From: an uncultured Eubacteriales bacterium
GTDB lineage: Bacteria > Bacillota > Clostridia > Oscillospirales > Acutalibacteraceae
Assembly (NCBI GenBank): GCA_934457095.1
Contig: CAKSHJ010000013.1
Coordinates: 1-36,705 of the forward strand
Length of the DNA: 36,705 nucleotides
Direction of reading: 5' to 3'
This document shows positions 9,888 through 17,557 of the stretch, in pieces. The notes under the pieces were generated by a model. It ran no database searches. It saw only the letters and a program-made list of their open reading frames with translations, and had not been told where the DNA came from. How positions within the stretch are numbered: position 1 is the first letter of the stretch; each line of letters begins with the position of its first letter. A program made the position numbers and the translations under genes.

Positions 9888-11222
9888 TTATTTTACCACT
9901 TTTACCGTCAGAAATCTATACTTCTTTAAAAAGCCGACGATTTCTTTTGTAATGACTTCACCCGGCATCACAACCGGCACACCCGGCGGACATGGACATG
10001 CTGTATCCGCAGCGATTCTGCCCACGCTATCTTGCAAAGGAATTTTCTCAGCCGGAGCAAACACCGCCTGCCGTACCGAAAGCTCAACCTTGGGCAACGG
10101 CGGCAAAACAGTGTCTATACAAAACGGAGTTTTCTTCGGCAAAGCGGCAATCGCCCGCTCGACCCGTAAAAAATCGCGCTCAGTATGAAACGGCGTTGTA
10201 ATCAATACTAAATTTACTTCATCGGCATATTCAGGCTCTACAAAATATGCGCGGAAAATTTCAGCCGCCTGCACGCCGCTGACTCCTAACGCTGCCGTTT
10301 GCAAGGTCAAGCGGGTAGGGTCTGTGAGTCCTTGTGGCAGTAAAATTCCGTGTCGCCGAGCAAAATCCTTTAAACGATCAACACGCCGTACAAGGTGAGC
10401 ATACGCCTGTTTTCCCTGCATCTGCGCCCATTGCATGCACAAATCCAGCGACGCCATAATCGGGTAGGACGGGCTGGTGGAACCAAATAATGCCATTGCC
10501 TGCTTTGCCTGTTGGGCATAAGTATCAGAGGCAAAATTTAAAAAAGCGCCGCCGGTAAAAACCGGCAGGGTTTTATGCGCAGAACAAGCCGTAATATCTG
10601 CCCCCAAGGCAAGCGGATGCAAATTTTCCGGAGTCAAAAACAAATGCGCACCATGTGCGTTGTCTACCAGTAGCGGCACTCCATGCCCATGGCAGATTCG
10701 CGCAATTCCCGCAATGTCCGAAATTACGCCAAAGTAATCCGGAGAGGTCAAATATACCGCCGCTATGTCTCCGTGCTGCCTCAGCAACCGCTCCACATCC
10801 TGCGGAACGATTCTGCCGGAAAAGCCTCGCCCGGCATTTTCCCCTGGCAAAAGCCAAACAGGCTGTATGTCTAAAAGCGCCATGGCATTTACGGCGCTGC
10901 GATGCAATACTCGGTGCGCTATGATTTTTTTGCCGCTGCAAACAAGACGCAGCATGGTTTGTATACAAAGCGTACAGCCACCTGCCGAAAACAGTGTACG
11001 ACCGGCGCCGAATACCCGCGCTGCACGGCGTTCTGCCTGTAAAATACTGCCCTGTGCTTCATACAGACTGTCTGTATCGGGCAACTCGGTTGTATCAAAC
11101 TGCAGCAAATTTTGCAGAAACGGCGGCAAATGACCGGAATGCCCCGGCGTATGAAATGCCGAACGATTCTGCGCCAGATGCCTTTTCAGCGCCGCATACA
11201 GCGGTATTTGCTCCATAGTCAT
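9888..11222 (-). CDS. Orn/Lys/Arg decarboxylase family protein (YaaO-like)
   Basis: 444 residues, PLP-dependent fold-type I decarboxylase. The HTPGHSGHL motif near the N-terminus and the PLP-lysine segment ACSAHKTLPVFTGGAFL are diagnostic. DNAHGAH contains the PLP-contacting aspartate. Members decarboxylate ornithine, lysine or arginine to polyamines; substrate cannot be told from sequence alone. It is shorter than the inducible enterobacterial enzymes (over 700 residues) and matches the YaaO/SpeA-like Firmicute group, which in B. subtilis also lies upstream of tmk and holB. GGGGAGG precedes the start; a TTGCAA-N17-GATAAT promoter upstream probably drives this gene with holB and ricT. Confidence 0.9.
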   Translation of the reverse strand: MTMEQIPLYAALKRHLAQNRSAFHTPGHSGHLPPFLQNLLQFDTTELPDTDSLYEAQGSILQAERRAARVFGAGRTLFSAGGCTLCIQTMLRLVCSGKKIIAHRVLHRSAVNAMALLDIQPVWLLPGENAGRGFSGRIVPQDVERLLRQHGDIAAVYLTSPDYFGVISDIAGIARICHGHGVPLLVDNAHGAHLFLTPENLHPLALGADITACSAHKTLPVFTGGAFLNFASDTYAQQAKQAMALFGSTSPSYPIMASLDLCMQWAQMQGKQAYAHLVRRVDRLKDFARRHGILLPQGLTDPTRLTLQTAALGVSGVQAAEIFRAYFVEPEYADEVNLVLITTPFHTERDFLRVERAIAALPKKTPFCIDTVLPPLPKVELSVRQAVFAPAEKIPLQDSVGRIAADTACPCPPGVPVVMPGEVITKEIVGFLKKYRFLTVKVVK

Positions 11223-11246
11223 TCTTCCTAACCTCCCCTGCCTTTC

Positions 11247-11275
11247 ATTATCTTATGAAAAGGGCATATTTGCAA
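11247..11275 (-). promoter_or_regulatory. sigma-A type promoter of the decarboxylase-holB-ricT operon
   Basis: Minus strand TTGCAA, 17-base spacer, GATAAT, ending 25 bases before the decarboxylase start codon. Confidence 0.65.
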
Positions 11276-11309
11276 GCAAATTTTGTTACATACATTTTTA
11301 AACCGGGGA

Positions 11310-11534
11310 TTACTCAAATAATTTTGGCAACGGCACATCCAATTGTTCGGAAAGCCGAATGAGCATTTGCAGAGAAATATTCACCTGCATATTAGGCGCC
11401 TCCAGTATGCTGAGATACGACCGACTAATGGTAAGCCGCTCTGCCAACTCAAGCTGGTTCCAGCCACGCAATTTGCGATAACCCGCTATATTTTTGCTTA
11501 AAATCCGATAATAGTCTATGTTCTCTTTTGCCAT
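11310..11534 (-). CDS. small XRE-family transcriptional regulator
   Basis: 74 residues, essentially one helix-turn-helix domain of the Cro/CI type: NIAGYRKLRGWNQLELAERLTISRSYLSILE carries the HTH, followed by two helices. GGGGGTAGG precedes the start. Its upstream region holds three regularly spaced palindromic repeats (11551-11630), the first only 17 bases from the start codon, so autoregulation is likely. The same array lies 36 bases upstream of the -35 of the divergent DUF885 lipoprotein gene and may control that too. No other target can be named. Confidence 0.85.
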   Translation of the reverse strand: MAKENIDYYRILSKNIAGYRKLRGWNQLELAERLTISRSYLSILEAPNMQVNISLQMLIRLSEQLDVPLPKLFE

Positions 11535-11550
11535 TTTCCTACCCCCCTGT

Positions 11551-11630
11551 AATCACACTTTTAGTACGATATTATCAAAATATCATACTTTAAGTAGTAA
11601 ATCAACAAAAAATCATACTTTTAGTAGGTT
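11551..11630. repeat. three operator-like direct repeats with a 30-bp period
   Basis: Three 20-bp units at 11551-11570, 11581-11600 and 11611-11630 share the core CATACTTTTAGTA (first: CACACTTTTAGTA; second: CATACTTTAAGTA). Each core holds the dyad TACT-N3-AGTA. Exact 30-bp spacing is close to three helical turns, placing all sites on one DNA face. It fits cooperative binding by the adjacent XRE regulator. Confidence 0.85.
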
Positions 11631-11665
11631 TTTGCTAAAAACCTTTTCAACCTACGGTGTTTTTA

Positions 11666-11694
11666 TTGCTTCTTTTTGGAAAAGTGTTTATAAT
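11666..11694 (+). promoter_or_regulatory. sigma-A promoter of the DUF885 lipoprotein gene
   Basis: TTGCTT, 17-base spacer, perfect TATAAT; start codon 30 bases downstream. Confidence 0.8.
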
Positions 11695-11723
11695 GAAATT
11701 ACCACCATAAGGAGAGGGTAACT

Positions 11724-13490
11724 ATGAAAATATTGCAAAAATGCGCATTATTTTGCCTAACGCTGACGCTGCTGTTTTCGGCAGCAGGCTGCGGTAGCGT
11801 TCAACCCGTCACGGAACAGCAACGGTTTGACGCTTTTATGGAACAAGTTTTTGTAAGCGCAATGGAAAGCGATTACACCACTGCTCACACTTATCTGCAA
11901 ATCCCCGAAAACTTTGGGGTGGACGCCGAGAAAATTGCGGTAAATTTGGGCGCGCGCCCCGGAGAACTGTATGAAAATACACTAAACGATGAAATATCCG
12001 CGCAGCTACAAACCTTTCGCCGCAGCGACTTGACTCCGCAGCAGCAAGATATTTACGATATCTATGCCTCTGAGCTGGAGTTGAGCGCAAAATTGGGCGA
12101 CGAAAAATTTCTGTATTATCAATCCTACTTTGACAGCCTTGCCGGGCTACACTTTGCTCTGCCCACGGTATTTGCCGACTGGAATATCCAAAATGAGCGC
12201 GATGTGCAGGATTTGATTTTGCTGCTGAAAGATGTGAAACCGTATATGGACAGCGCGCTTGCCTATACCAAACAGCAGGAAGAAAATGGTCTTTTGCGCC
12301 TGGATTTGGACGCTGTGATAAACTATTGCGAGAAAATATTGCAACCCGGACTCAACAGCTCTTTGCTGACCTCCATGCACCAAAACATAGAGACACTGGG
12401 GTTAGGCTCTGCAAAAACTGCCACTTATAAAGAGGAAGCAACACAGGCGTTTGCAGACTCATTTTTACCGGCATTTGAAGCAGTTCGCACAACCATGAGC
12501 GAATTTAAACAAAATGGCCGTAACCATGAGCAAGGACTGGCAACTTTGGAACACGGCAAGGAATATTATGAACTACTGCTGCGACAAAAAGTGGGCAGCG
12601 AGAAATCCGTAACAGAAATTGAGGAAATGATGGAACAAGAATTAAGCGGACATACCGTAAAAGCCGCCATGCTGGCCATCGCCAATCCCGAAGCGCTCAA
12701 ACAAATGACCCGGCAAGAGTTACCCTCCACCAACTATCGGAGCTACACCGCAATTTTAGACGACATGAAGGAGCTGATTGCCGAAAAATTCCCGCAGGTA
12801 AGCAACCTGAATTACGATATTCGGGAAATGAGTTCCGATTTAGCGTCGGATTCCGGCGTGACCGCTTATTTCAGCATTCCCACCATGGACGGCGATTCGG
12901 TAAAGCAACTGAGGGTAAATCCCACTTCAAATACGGCCTCGTCCATTGCAACCTTTTCGGCCGTAGCGCACGAGGGCTTTCCCGGTCACATGTACCAATA
13001 TGCCTATATGTATGAAAATATCAGCAGCAATTATATCAAGGCATTGGCAAGCTGTTTGGGCTATACCGAGGGTTATGCCGTTTATGCACAGTATCAGGCG
13101 CTGGAATACCTCTCCGGCGTAGACAAAGGCTTCTTGGAGCTTTACAGAGAAAATGAACTGGCCTCCTACTGCCTGATTATTCTTGCGGACATCGGAATTC
13201 ATTATAAGGGGTGGACCTTGCAGGATTTCAAGGAATTTTTAAACGAGAAAGGCTTTGATTTGCCCGATGATGACATACAAAGACAATACCGGCAATTGCA
13301 GGCAAATCCTGCGGCTTTTGCACCGTACTACGTAGGCTACCATGAAATTCACAATATGAAAAAAGAGGCCAAGGAAAAATTAGGCGAAAAATTTGATGAA
13401 AAAGCGTTTCATACCGCTCTGCTGGAAAGCGGTACCGCACCGTTTCAAGTGGTGCAGCGCCATATTGACGCCTATGTAAAAAACGCCTGA
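11724..13490 (+). CDS. DUF885 family lipoprotein, predicted zinc metallopeptidase
   Basis: 588 residues. A lipoprotein signal peptide ends in SAAGCGS, with the lipidated cysteine at residue 23, so the protein is anchored outside the membrane. The DUF885 signature is VAHEGFPGHMYQY (near residue 415), an HExxxH-like zinc site, followed by GYTEGYAVYAQ (near residue 450), which should supply the third ligand. DUF885 proteins are predicted peptidases whose substrates are mostly unknown. The start has GGAGAGGG. A promoter of its own lies upstream and the second XRE gene follows after 28 bases, so the pair is probably an operon. A role in extracellular peptide use or signalling is plausible but not shown. 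Confidence 0.88.
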   Translation: MKILQKCALFCLTLTLLFSAAGCGSVQPVTEQQRFDAFMEQVFVSAMESDYTTAHTYLQIPENFGVDAEKIAVNLGARPGELYENTLNDEISAQLQTFRRSDLTPQQQDIYDIYASELELSAKLGDEKFLYYQSYFDSLAGLHFALPTVFADWNIQNERDVQDLILLLKDVKPYMDSALAYTKQQEENGLLRLDLDAVINYCEKILQPGLNSSLLTSMHQNIETLGLGSAKTATYKEEATQAFADSFLPAFEAVRTTMSEFKQNGRNHEQGLATLEHGKEYYELLLRQKVGSEKSVTEIEEMMEQELSGHTVKAAMLAIANPEALKQMTRQELPSTNYRSYTAILDDMKELIAEKFPQVSNLNYDIREMSSDLASDSGVTAYFSIPTMDGDSVKQLRVNPTSNTASSIATFSAVAHEGFPGHMYQYAYMYENISSNYIKALASCLGYTEGYAVYAQYQALEYLSGVDKGFLELYRENELASYCLIILADIGIHYKGWTLQDFKEFLNEKGFDLPDDDIQRQYRQLQANPAAFAPYYVGYHEIHNMKKEAKEKLGEKFDEKAFHTALLESGTAPFQVVQRHIDAYVKNA

Positions 13491-13518
13491 ATGACCGTCA
13501 GCACAAAGGAGGGAAGCT

Positions 13519-13788
13519 ATGGATTACCGCGACAGATTAAAGGAATTGCGTCTGCAAAACCGCAAGGGACAGAAGGAAATTGCTGTTTTATGCGATGTAA
13601 CCGATTCCACCGTAGGACATTGGGAGAAAAAACGCAGACATATGACCATTGATTGCCTGATTAAACTGTGCAAGTATTATAATGTAAGCGCAGACTATAT
13701 TTTAGGCTTTAGCGAACTTCCGGTAAAGCTGACCGATTTAAACACCGAAGCAATACCCCAAGCTGAAAACCAACAAAAAAGCTCGTAA
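13519..13788 (+). CDS. XRE-family transcriptional regulator
   Basis: 89 residues: an N-terminal Cro/CI-type helix-turn-helix (RLKELRLQNRKGQKEIAVLCDVTDSTVGHWE), then the helix typical of small XRE proteins (YNVSADYILGFSE), and a short polar tail without an effector domain. AAAGGAGGG precedes the start. It lies 28 bases after the lipoprotein gene and a strong terminator follows, so it is the last gene of that operon. It is not closely similar to the 74-residue XRE protein at 11.3-11.5 kb. Confidence 0.88.
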   Translation: MDYRDRLKELRLQNRKGQKEIAVLCDVTDSTVGHWEKKRRHMTIDCLIKLCKYYNVSADYILGFSELPVKLTDLNTEAIPQAENQQKSS

Positions 13789-13790
13789 CC

Positions 13791-13828
13791 AAACACCCCC
13801 TTCGGAGAACCGGAGGGGGTGTTTCTGT
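13791..13828 (+). terminator. intrinsic terminator
   Basis: AAACACCCCCTTCGG pairs with CCGGAGGGGGTGTTT around an AGAA loop. The long AT-flanked stem could also act on the convergent minus-strand transcript. Confidence 0.85.
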
Positions 13829-13833
13829 GAAAA

Positions 13834-14526
13834 TTATTGCTTTTTAATATTACGGTAGTGCTTTTCATTCAAAAGACGCTTACCTCTGGGGGTCATCGGC
13901 CGGCGGGTATACCGTTTTTTACCCATGCTGCCTTTTGCCGTCCTTTTCGAGGCTGCTAAAATTACAACAACCACTACCAAAATACCTATGGCAATACAAA
14001 ACCAAAACCCAATGCCCAGCCACAGTTGCAGAGGGCTTTTCGGAGTAACATCGGTACCCTGTGCAAAAAAATCCACAGCTTCGCTGTCTACAGAAACCTC
14101 CGGCAACACAAATTCGCTGCTTATATCCTCACTACTTTCGGGCTCCGAGGACGGCGTAACCGAAGAAGCCGTCGCCTGCCCCATACCTGAGGTCACACTG
14201 CCGGAAGATGCGGTCGATTGCGCACTGCTCGGAGCAGACGGCGCAACGGTCGACGAGGGAGCCCGACTGCTCGATGAAGCAGCTGCGGAGGACGTTGCGC
14301 TGCTCGATGACGAAGACGATGGCACAGACGACGGCGTGGAGGAAGCGGGCTTTGAAGTACCGCTGCCCGACGAGGAGGTGCCGGACTCGGTTCGCAAGGA
14401 GCCGCTGCCAGACTGCGCCGGGGCGGTACTGCTGCTCTGAGACGGCTGGGCAAACACCGGCACAGCCATAGAAAGTATGATACAAAGCGGCAACCATACC
14501 GCGGTAATCCATTTGACTGTTTTCAT
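13834..14526 (-). CDS. Ser-rich secreted or membrane protein of unknown function
   Basis: 230 residues. A signal peptide (ends AVPVFAQ, residue ~27) is followed by ~90 residues of low-complexity Ser/Ala/Pro/Thr. Then comes an acidic stretch, a transmembrane helix near residues 170-193 (WFCIAIGILVVVVVILAAS), and a basic tail of ~35 residues ending NIKKQ. This predicts an extracellular flexible stalk, a single membrane span and a cytoplasmic basic tail. No domain is recognised. CGGAGA precedes the start and TATAAT (14572-14577, minus strand) lies upstream with a poor -35. Long antisense open frames here are an effect of the biased composition. Confidence 0.75.
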   Translation of the reverse strand: MKTVKWITAVWLPLCIILSMAVPVFAQPSQSSSTAPAQSGSGSLRTESGTSSSGSGTSKPASSTPSSVPSSSSSSSATSSAAASSSSRAPSSTVAPSAPSSAQSTASSGSVTSGMGQATASSVTPSSEPESSEDISSEFVLPEVSVDSEAVDFFAQGTDVTPKSPLQLWLGIGFWFCIAIGILVVVVVILAASKRTAKGSMGKKRYTRRPMTPRGKRLLNEKHYRNIKKQ

Positions 14527-14663
14527 TCTAATTTCTCCGTTACATTTCGTTGTGGGAATATTTTCTTTATTATTATAACAGATTTTTTCAGAAAAATGGA
14601 TACTTTCCGTTTATTTTCTTGCAAAACATTACAAATTCTTTGCAAAATCCGAGAAATACAAGG

Positions 14664-15779
14664 CTATGTCAAGCCAGAAAGCGTTTTTACAAGCGCGTCT
14701 CCGAACAATCGTCCGGCATATTTAACCTCGTCTATGGTATTGACCTCGGTGCCGAATTCCACCAGCAGCGAGCCGTGCGTGGCATTCATATTATAACGGC
14801 TGTTCGTAAAATTCAACGGACGAATAAACGACTGTTCCATGTCGGCGCAACTTTTTTGCAAACGCAAAGCAAGTCGCAAATTCATCTCCCAATCCGGAAA
14901 GCCCAATGAACCATCTCCGTCATACCCGGAGAGAATCATAATCTGCGCGGCTTTTCTGCCGTTTATCACCGTGGTGGGCTTAATCCTCGCCGATTCCCCA
15001 CCCAAAGCGTCACGGTGTATGTCTATGGTGACTTGAATGGTAGGATGCTCCTCCAAATTACGCTGTATAGTCTGCCACGAGCGATTATACGCCCCGGTAT
15101 ACGGGTCGTCATGAATGGTGGTATCGTGAATCACCCCAATGCCCGCGGCCTCTAATTTTTTGGCAATCTCCTGCCCCACAGCCACCACATTCATGGCGTT
15201 ATCACGCGTGCGGGTTTCCATGCTGGAATAAAAATTCGGCATTTCCGTTCTCAAAAATGACTCACCCGTATGCGTATGATAAAGCAACACCTGCGGCGTG
15301 CCGTCCTTTTTAATTTTCACATCGGGAGAAAGGCCCAGTTCCTTTTCAATGTCCAATTCATAGTCGGTGCTGTTGCGCACGGTAATATTCTCATATTTTT
15401 GACCCACATTTGCAATTTGCATTTCATTAATGGGGTAGGCCGTGCCATCATATACGGTATTGTCGGGTTCGGGCGGCGTATAAGCCTCGGAGGAAGCAGT
15501 GCTCTCGGTATTTTCCTGCACCTGCGGCACCGAGGACGCCTGTGCCAGCATTTCTTCCACCTCTTCCACAGTAAAATGCGCGTCGTCCTGACCGTTTTTT
15601 ACGGCCTCCACAGCGCCCTCCGGCATAATAAACCCCGCCGCTGTAAGCGCAGCGCCGTTTTGGTGAGACAACAGCGCAGGCACCAGCCGAACGGAAAAAC
15701 ACACCACGGCCACTGCCGTTACGGCAACCGCACCAATGCGTATCAGCAGCTTTTTGCCCCGTTTTGTTTCAATGACCAT
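14664..15779 (-). CDS. spoIIP: stage II sporulation protein P
   Basis: 371 residues from the ATG giving MVIETKRGKK, which has GGGAGG 6 bases upstream; the frame is open 35 codons further but without a better site. The N-terminus is basic and followed by one membrane span (residues ~10-30). The C-terminal amidase/endopeptidase domain begins near TPQVLLYHTHTGESF and includes DIHRDALG and the late LLVEFGTEVNT, matching SpoIIP zinc-ligand regions. SpoIIP cleaves septal peptidoglycan with SpoIID and SpoIIM during engulfment of the forespore. It lies 130 bases downstream of gpr, the same gpr-spoIIP order as in B. subtilis. Confidence 0.93.
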   Translation of the reverse strand: MVIETKRGKKLLIRIGAVAVTAVAVVCFSVRLVPALLSHQNGAALTAAGFIMPEGAVEAVKNGQDDAHFTVEEVEEMLAQASSVPQVQENTESTASSEAYTPPEPDNTVYDGTAYPINEMQIANVGQKYENITVRNSTDYELDIEKELGLSPDVKIKKDGTPQVLLYHTHTGESFLRTEMPNFYSSMETRTRDNAMNVVAVGQEIAKKLEAAGIGVIHDTTIHDDPYTGAYNRSWQTIQRNLEEHPTIQVTIDIHRDALGGESARIKPTTVINGRKAAQIMILSGYDGDGSLGFPDWEMNLRLALRLQKSCADMEQSFIRPLNFTNSRYNMNATHGSLLVEFGTEVNTIDEVKYAGRLFGDALVKTLSGLT

Positions 15780-15909
15780 AAATAACCTCCCGATTTGTTT
15801 CACTGCACGCCTCCTGTTCTTTCCAAGTCCTGTTTTTGTTCGTTCCTGTGTTTTAAATTTCATTATAATCAAACACGGGCGCACAATGCGGCGAGGTTTG
15901 TCGAGATAG

Positions 15910-16797
15910 TTATTTTTTCAGCAGTTCAAAATCGTTTACGGTAAAGCATGGGTTAAGCGCGGTATTGATTGCCATACCAAGCATTCTTGCCGCCCGCTGT
16001 ATCAGCAGGTCAATTTCGCGCGGGGTAACAAACATAGCCGCGCCATGCGGGCTCACCATTTCCCGGATAGTCTCCGCCTCCTGTTCCGTCATGCCCTCGG
16101 CGCCTAACAGGTCAGCGGCCACCGTAGCGGCGTCCACTACCGTCGGCACGCCCACCGAAATCACCGGCACACCCAGCAATTCCTTATCTATTTTAGGGCG
16201 GCGATTGCCAACACCCGCACCCGGCGCAATGCCCGCATTGCTGATTTGCACGGTTTTACCAAGACGCGCAAGGCTTCGGGCAGCCATAGCGTCTATAACA
16301 ACCACAGCCTCCGGTTGTAAACGGCGCGTAAGCGCGGTTAAAATTTCCGCAGTTTCCATGCCGGTATTGCCCAGCACATCCGTACAAACCGCCGCCACCG
16401 GGCGCAATTCCTCCACCCCGGTAATCCGCGCAAGCTCTGTTTTTACATGCCGCGTAGCCAGTACCTGCTCCACCACCGCCTGCCCTAAGGCATCCGGCGT
16501 AATGGCCGCATTACCAAGCCCCGCTACCAACACTTCGCCACGCTCCGGCAGCAATGCGCTCAATTGCTCGGCAATCACCTCCAACAACATATTATCCTCG
16601 TCCAACGCATTGCTCAGCGGCGGCATCTCCACCGTAATATACTCCCCGGCAGCGGTAGCTGTTTCTGCAATGGCGTGCGGTATACTGATATGCGTAATTT
16701 TACAGCCGTTTTTTTGGGTAACTTTACTTGGCAATTGCGCAAATTGCGCCGGACTGCCTTCTTTTAATTCCAGCGCCAAATCGGTTCTGAAAAACAT
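15910..16797 (-). CDS. gpr: spore protease GPR (germination endopeptidase)
   Basis: 295 residues from an ATG with AAGGAGAGG upstream. GPR (family A25, an aspartate-dependent peptidase) degrades small acid-soluble spore proteins on germination. Typical blocks are FRTDLALE at the extreme N-terminus, AAVCTDVLGNTGMETAEI, VVVIDAMAARS and GIAPGAGVGNRRPKIDKELLG. In Bacillus a ~15-residue propeptide precedes the RTDLA motif and is removed by autoprocessing; here only Met-Phe-Phe precedes it. No convincing forespore promoter was found in the short gap to the divergent rpsT gene. spoIIP follows downstream. Confidence 0.93.
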   Translation of the reverse strand: MFFRTDLALELKEGSPAQFAQLPSKVTQKNGCKITHISIPHAIAETATAAGEYITVEMPPLSNALDEDNMLLEVIAEQLSALLPERGEVLVAGLGNAAITPDALGQAVVEQVLATRHVKTELARITGVEELRPVAAVCTDVLGNTGMETAEILTALTRRLQPEAVVVIDAMAARSLARLGKTVQISNAGIAPGAGVGNRRPKIDKELLGVPVISVGVPTVVDAATVAADLLGAEGMTEQEAETIREMVSPHGAAMFVTPREIDLLIQRAARMLGMAINTALNPCFTVNDFELLKK

Positions 16798-16842
16798 ATA
16801 TGGATCCTCTCCTTTGCGTATGATATTTTTATAAAAAAAGCA

Positions 16843-16871
16843 TTGCAATTCTCACAGTAATGTGATATTAT
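16843..16871 (+). promoter_or_regulatory. sigma-A promoter of rpsT
   Basis: TTGCAA, 17-base spacer, TATTAT, 38 bases upstream of the rpsT start. Confidence 0.75.
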
Positions 16872-16909
16872 GATTGATACATGAGAAATTGTTGTAAGGA
16901 GGTGGAAGT

Positions 16910-17173
16910 ATGCCGAATATCAAATCTGCAAAAAAACGCGTAAAAGTCATCGCAACCAAAACTCTGAGAAATAAAACCATCAATACCGCTTTAAAAACAG
17001 ATATCAAAAAAGCAAACCTTGCGCTTGAAAACAAAGACAAGGACTCTGCCCAAGCCGTTAAGGTCGCGCTCAGAGCAATCGATAAAGCCGTTTCTAAGGG
17101 TATTTTGCACAAAAATACCGCAGCAAGAAAAAAATCTGCTCTTGCACAAAAATTAAACGCTGTAAACGCATAG
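16910..17173 (+). CDS. rpsT: 30S ribosomal protein S20
   Basis: 87 residues, the normal length for S20, a small basic three-helix protein that binds 16S rRNA early in 30S assembly. MPNIKSAKKRVKV at the start and SKGILHKNTAARKKSALAQKLN at the end are family hallmarks. AAGGAGGTGG precedes the start. It has its own promoter and terminator, and is divergent from gpr, an arrangement often seen in Firmicutes. Confidence 0.98.
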   Translation: MPNIKSAKKRVKVIATKTLRNKTINTALKTDIKKANLALENKDKDSAQAVKVALRAIDKAVSKGILHKNTAARKKSALAQKLNAVNA

Positions 17174-17185
17174 TTTCATTGTATA

Positions 17186-17222
17186 AAAACAGCAGGGCTT
17201 TCAGCTCTGCCGTTTGTTTTTT
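17186..17222 (+). terminator. intrinsic terminator of rpsT
   Basis: AAACAGCAGGGC pairs with GCTCTGCCGTTT (one A-C mismatch, one G-U pair) around a TTTCA loop, followed by TTTTTT. Confidence 0.85.
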
Positions 17223-17283
17223 ACGCGTTTTCTTTCTCTCAAAATTCAGCCGGTTTTTCTTTGTGAGAATTTGTTTATGCATG

Positions 17284-17312
17284 TTGACTTTTTTGTATTT
17301 TTTGGGTATGAT
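17284..17312 (+). promoter_or_regulatory. strong sigma-A promoter of the 50-residue membrane peptide
   Basis: TTGACT, 17-base spacer, TATGAT. Confidence 0.75.
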
Positions 17313-17353
17313 AAAGGTAAGTTTTATTTCATATTTTCGGAGGTGCTCTTTCT

Positions 17354-17506
17354 ATGAAACATTGCGGCAAACTGGGCTGGATTATCGGGATTATTTCTTT
17401 TGTGGCTGTGATAGCGGCGGCGGTAGCAACTTTAGTCGTCTATTTGGAAAAGAAAAAGAAAGACGAAGAGGATTTAGAGCACTATTTGGATTGCTCGATT
17501 CAGTAA
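17354..17506 (+). CDS. 50-residue single-span membrane protein, unknown function
   Basis: A short gene, MKHCGKLGWIIGIISFVAVI... to DCSIQ. A transmembrane helix covers residues ~8-31, and the charged tail starts EKKKKDEEDLEH. The short polar N-terminus and the basic residues after the helix suggest N-out, C-in topology, or a small membrane-anchored regulator. Support for it being real is strong: GGAGGTG lies 8 bases before the ATG, a TTGACT-N17-TATGAT promoter lies 40 bases upstream, and a perfect hairpin terminator follows 13 bases after the stop. No family is recognised with certainty; similar short Lys/Glu-tailed membrane peptides are common in Oscillospiraceae. Confidence 0.82.
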   Translation: MKHCGKLGWIIGIISFVAVIAAAVATLVVYLEKKKKDEEDLEHYLDCSIQ

Positions 17507-17518
17507 TTTTTTCAAAAA

Positions 17519-17556
17519 CAATGCGAGTAGGCAACAAACCTACTCGCATTTGTTTT
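17519..17556. terminator. bidirectional intrinsic terminator
   Basis: AATGCGAGTAGG and CCTACTCGCATT form a perfect 12-bp stem, with TGTTTT on the plus side and an A/T-rich flank on the minus side. It serves the small membrane peptide and probably convergent spoVAE. Confidence 0.85.
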
Positions 17557-17557
17557 G

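Noticed and set aside
6102..11222. Genomic island or prophage at the cluster
   Set aside because: Gene content is housekeeping and in a conserved order; no integrase, tRNA target or terminal repeats.
13925..14471. Several plus and minus frames over the Ser-rich protein gene
   Set aside because: Low-complexity repeats lack stop codons in several frames; only the minus frame with signal peptide and membrane span is coherent.
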